Shown here one piece after another: positions 4,173-6,497 of a stretch of DNA of 6,497 nt. The notes beneath the pieces were generated by a model. It saw only the letters and a program-made list of their open reading frames with translations, was not told the origin of the DNA and did not search any database. The stretch is taken from positions 1 to 6,497 of the forward strand of contig JACQKO010000009.1 in assembly GCA_016204525.1 (NCBI GenBank). The letters run 5' to 3'. The DNA comes from Candidatus Levyibacteriota bacterium. Its GTDB lineage: Bacteria > Patescibacteriota > Microgenomatia > Levybacterales > GWA1-39-11. A program made the translations under genes and the position numbers. The stretch's first letter is position 1, and every line of letters begins with the position of its first letter.

Positions 4173-4197
4173 CTAGTGACTAGATACTAGAAAGTAG
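4156..4197. repeat. Heptamer tandem repeat (nnACTAG)
   Basis: Four exact ACTAG cores begin at 4165, 4172, 4179 and 4186, each separated by two variable bases, for a strict 7-bp period. Degenerate units flank them: ACAAG at 4158-4162 and AGTAG at 4193-4197. CTAG is palindromic and holds TAG on both strands, and 7 is not a multiple of 3, so three successive units stop all three frames on each strand. The kelch/C39 gene ends in one of these TAGs (4180-4182), and its last codons are made of repeat. Heptameric short tandem repeats are known in cyanobacteria; no kinship is claimed. Confidence 0.7.
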
Positions 4198-6405
4198 GGT
4201 TTGGATGTCGTTGTGAAGAATATTATATGCGTTGTTACTTACTCCTCTCCCTTTGGCGCGAAGGATTTGCCTATCCATTGCTTTAAGAAGTGCAATCGAA
4301 CCCGCTTTTGTAACTTGATTTCCCGAAAGCCCTTTTGCAGTTCTTGCCTGTACAAGTAAATACAAATAGTTCCCAAAGTTTATTTCGTGGAGGGAATATA
4401 GAGATTTTATATCGGCAATCAAACTATCAAACGTGATATCTTGCGTAGATGTAGAATTACCCGAATTATTCTTATCGAATGCAATCGAATAATTATCTTC
4501 ATCTCCCGGCTCAACAATCCCTGAAAATATGAACTTTTCATGCTGCCCATCACTGTCATAAGTTAATATTTGTATCTCATAATTCGTGGGCGAACTAGCG
4601 TTCACAAGAATGCTATAATCTCCACCGGTTGGTTTAGAAAAATATATAAACTTTGCCGGATCCCCATTATCCGTGCCTGTCTCAGGATTCTTTATTGGAT
4701 ATTCTGTTGTATGCATGCCAACCTCATTCCCCAGAGAATCCTTAAGAATCATATTAATACTATCTTGAGTGGACACAACTATATATGATAAATCTGAATC
4801 GGCCGGAATAAATCTTTTCATGGACAATGAGGTATCTCCATATTCGGAGAGGCTCGATTTTTCATAGAATGGATCATTTATCTTAAATTTATCATCCTCA
4901 TTTATGCCTTTTGCTACCACAAAATGCCCAGGTTCTTGAAGTATTACAGGATTCCCATTCTCTATATCATTTTGAAGTAAATCATTATTGTGCCCATCAT
5001 ACGCAGAAAATTCCAACACATCATAGGCAAAGCCGGGATTCTGAGATTTGCCCAACTTGCTGATATTAGATAACTCTGCCCAATTCACATGACCTTCATA
5101 ACGATACCCATCTTTCGTGCTGTCAAGATTTATGTCATTCTTGAGGAATACATTTAGAGTTCCGGGATTTAAATCTATCCCATTCGGAAGTTTTGTAATT
5201 CCATAGTATTGGAATACCATTGCCGCTGACGTAAGGGCGCAACCCCATCTTGCTATATCTACTGGTTCAGGAGGTGGCGCCCACTGGTCTGCCGAATCAT
5301 ACATGAACCCTCCCCACAAGGGTTCAGTTTGCTTAAGAAGCGGCACAGCAAGATCAATCTCATTCGAAACATTGACTGGGGCGTAGTAGACGGTGTTGAA
5401 ATAAAGGGCGTCATTGTGTCCGCCAGTAACATACATGAATCCATTTGCATATGCGGCAGCAGTGGCATAAAGCGCTTCTGGTAAATTGTTCGCGCTTTGC
5501 TGCCAAGAATCTATAGTTCCGTCCAAATTTATATTCGCATAATAAATCTTGTTTAGAGAGTTTGTCCCGTTGCGGCCACCGGCCGAAATTATTGTTGACC
5601 CAACCTTAATATAAGCACTTCTATACACTGCTTCAGGCAATGCGGCGGTTTCGATAAAAGCTGAAATAGTCCCATCGAGATTAATTGAAGCTCTATATAC
5701 TTTGTCGCTATAAACACTTCCCGTATATCCTCCAAAAACAATTAGATTATTTCCATTCTCCACCATCCCAAAACCAGACATTGGTTCAGGCAACAGTCCA
5801 GCAATCGTCCAGCTTCCAATCGTCCCGTCTACGTTAATGTTTGCGAAATACACATTTTGATTCGTACTCCCGCCATTCGTAAACCCACCGGCAAAGTAAA
5901 GTCTAGTGCCAACAACAGTAGATGATCCTATAGAAAGATTTTGTGGTAAAGGGGTAAGCGAAGTCCATGAAGTAATTACACCTTGATTATCTATTACTCC
6001 CTTGTATACGGTGTTGATCGAGACTGTAGGAGGGAAAGTGGCACCGCCTAAAACATAAAGAAAGTTATCTTTAATAGCTGAAGAGTGCCAAAATAAAGAA
6101 AGAGCTGATCCTGAGGAAATCCATGGGAGCAATGATCCATCAGCATTGTTAATTACGGAAGAGATGTTTGTTGGGACGACAACGGTATTTGCACCACCAA
6201 CAACAGAAATCTTATTAGCAGAGGTATATGATATATGGCTGGCCAAGGGGTTGGGTAAATTCGTAGTGTTTGACCAACTTCCAAGTGAATCGGCAAATAT
6301 AGTTTGAGGATGTGAAAAGAAAATTAAAATTGATAAAATAAAGCCTAGTATTAATCTTCTTAATATTTTTATATACATTTTAAATATTACAGAATAATTA
6401 AGCAT
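4180..6405 (-). CDS. Secreted kelch-like beta-propeller fused to a C39-like cysteine peptidase
   Basis: A 741-residue exported protein. An arginine-led signal sequence (hydrophobic about residues 18-30) probably ends at Ala38. Six kelch-like repeats follow, marked by Gly-Gly pairs at 70, 120, 173, 225, 276 and 328 (about 52-residue period) and by recurring N-x-D-G-T-I-x-S-W turns, suggesting a six-bladed propeller. Residues about 352-515 resemble a C39-like papain-fold peptidase: Cys389 in WGCALTSAAMVFQYYG, His494 in GHFVVAKG and Asn510-Asp511 in INDPFY give a plausible catalytic set. Residues about 540-645 look like a beta-sandwich resembling peptidase accessory domains, and the C-terminus (655-741) is helical and lacks a clear membrane anchor. 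The substrate is unknown; a surface-binding peptidase is a fair guess. ATG 6405 has a -10-like box 7 nt upstream; ATG 6378 would shorten the protein by nine residues and also leaves an intact signal sequence. Confidence 0.82.
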   Translation of the reverse strand: MLNYSVIFKMYIKILRRLILGFILSILIFFSHPQTIFADSLGSWSNTTNLPNPLASHISYTSANKISVVGGANTVVVPTNISSVINNADGSLLPWISSGSALSLFWHSSAIKDNFLYVLGGATFPPTVSINTVYKGVIDNQGVITSWTSLTPLPQNLSIGSSTVVGTRLYFAGGFTNGGSTNQNVYFANINVDGTIGSWTIAGLLPEPMSGFGMVENGNNLIVFGGYTGSVYSDKVYRASINLDGTISAFIETAALPEAVYRSAYIKVGSTIISAGGRNGTNSLNKIYYANINLDGTIDSWQQSANNLPEALYATAAAYANGFMYVTGGHNDALYFNTVYYAPVNVSNEIDLAVPLLKQTEPLWGGFMYDSADQWAPPPEPVDIARWGCALTSAAMVFQYYGITKLPNGIDLNPGTLNVFLKNDINLDSTKDGYRYEGHVNWAELSNISKLGKSQNPGFAYDVLEFSAYDGHNNDLLQNDIENGNPVILQEPGHFVVAKGINEDDKFKINDPFYEKSSLSEYGDTSLSMKRFIPADSDLSYIVVSTQDSINMILKDSLGNEVGMHTTEYPIKNPETGTDNGDPAKFIYFSKPTGGDYSILVNASSPTNYEIQILTYDSDGQHEKFIFSGIVEPGDEDNYSIAFDKNNSGNSTSTQDITFDSLIADIKSLYSLHEINFGNYLYLLVQARTAKGLSGNQVTKAGSIALLKAMDRQILRAKGRGVSNNAYNILHNDIQTLLSSI

Positions 6406-6418
6406 AAAAGTAATTATG
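6403..6418. promoter_or_regulatory. Interlocked divergent -10 boxes and start codons
   Basis: For the - strand gene, CATAAT at 6418-6413 lies 7 nt before the ATG at 6405. For the + strand gene, CATAAA at 6403-6408 lies 7 nt before the ATG at 6416. Each box thus overlaps the other gene's start codon, and the two polymerases could not occupy the site together. A TTGACT at 6430-6425 (- strand) is an alternative -35 element, but no good -10 follows it at normal spacing. The AT-rich context makes chance matches likely. Confidence 0.35.
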
Positions 6419-6497
6419 AAAAAAAGTCAAGGGAGAGAAGTTGCTAAAATTAAAACTCCTTTTGAAGTTGAGGACTTAAGTACAAAATTAGCTATAA
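6416..6497 (+). CDS. Partial divergent gene, cut by the window end; unknown
   Basis: An open frame of 27 complete codons starts at ATG 6416 and continues past the right edge, beginning M-K-K-S-Q-G-R-E-V-A-K-I-K-T and continuing P-F-E-V-E-D-L-S-T-K-L-A-I. The basic start followed by a strand-like and then a helix-like segment looks like real protein, and it is divergent from the kelch/C39 gene. The segment vaguely recalls the small N-terminal domain of translation initiation factor IF-2 (a short basic strand, then an L-x-x-K-L helix), but 27 residues cannot decide this. No Shine-Dalgarno sequence is present; a -10-like CATAAA lies 7 nt before the ATG. Confidence 0.45.
   Translation, partial: MKKSQGREVAKIKTPFEVEDLSTKLAI

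Noticed and set aside
4570..5468. Small open frames at 4570-4788 (+) and 5259-5468 (-) within the kelch/C39 gene
   Set aside because: The main frame here carries domain motifs throughout; these two show none and are shadows.
1..6497. CRISPR array or transposase gene
   Set aside because: No spaced direct repeats of CRISPR length and no transposase or integrase motifs were found. The 7-bp array at 4156-4197 is far too short in period.

Overview
The window most resembles a piece of a small, AT-rich genome from an uncultivated bacterium, probably Patescibacteria/CPR and perhaps the Microgenomates group. This is inferred from gene style and content: a FemAB-like transferase, a BrnT-type toxin module, a membrane-anchored FAM173-like methyltransferase and a large kelch/C39-like surface protein. 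TGA is used as a stop and Trp is encoded by TGG, so the code is standard rather than the TGA-recoded code of some CPR lineages. No rRNA, tRNA, CRISPR array or transposase gene is visible.

Layout. On the + strand at the left lie a FemAB-family aminoacyltransferase (75-1199) and a two-gene toxin-antitoxin operon (1236-1779) driven from a 9-bp inverted-repeat operator. These are followed by a short relic of a second FemAB C-terminus (1784-1837). Everything from 1830 to 6405 is on the - strand. Read in transcription order it is: a secreted kelch beta-propeller/cysteine-peptidase protein (6405-4180), an ATP-cone plus PD-(D/E)XK nuclease-like protein (4136-3306), nickel superoxide dismutase sodN (3278-2775), its maturation protease sodX (2721-2437), and a membrane-anchored methyltransferase (2375-1830) that converges on the toxin-antitoxin region. 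A divergent partial gene starts at 6416 and runs off the right edge.

How the genes work together. The clearest unit is sodN-sodX. The SOD precursor carries a short presequence directly before the His-Cys nickel hook, and the small S24/S26-type protease next door is the expected enzyme to expose that His. A perfect 13-bp GC-rich hairpin sits between them, reaching to 7 nt before the sodX start, and could set their expression ratio. The toxin and antitoxin overlap by 26 nt and are translationally coupled through a strong Shine-Dalgarno sequence. FemAB and the kelch/C39 protein both point to cell-envelope work, but nothing shows that they act together.

The least ordinary signals are these: a GC-rich, palindrome-containing 108-nt segment inserted in frame inside the FemAB gene, resembling protein-coding palindromic elements; the FemAB tail relic directly behind the toxin-antitoxin module, which looks like an insertion or replacement scar; a heptamer tandem repeat that puts stop codons in all six frames between two genes; and a recurring arrangement in which a -10-like box lies 6-8 nt before the start codon with no Shine-Dalgarno sequence, suggesting leaderless mRNAs.
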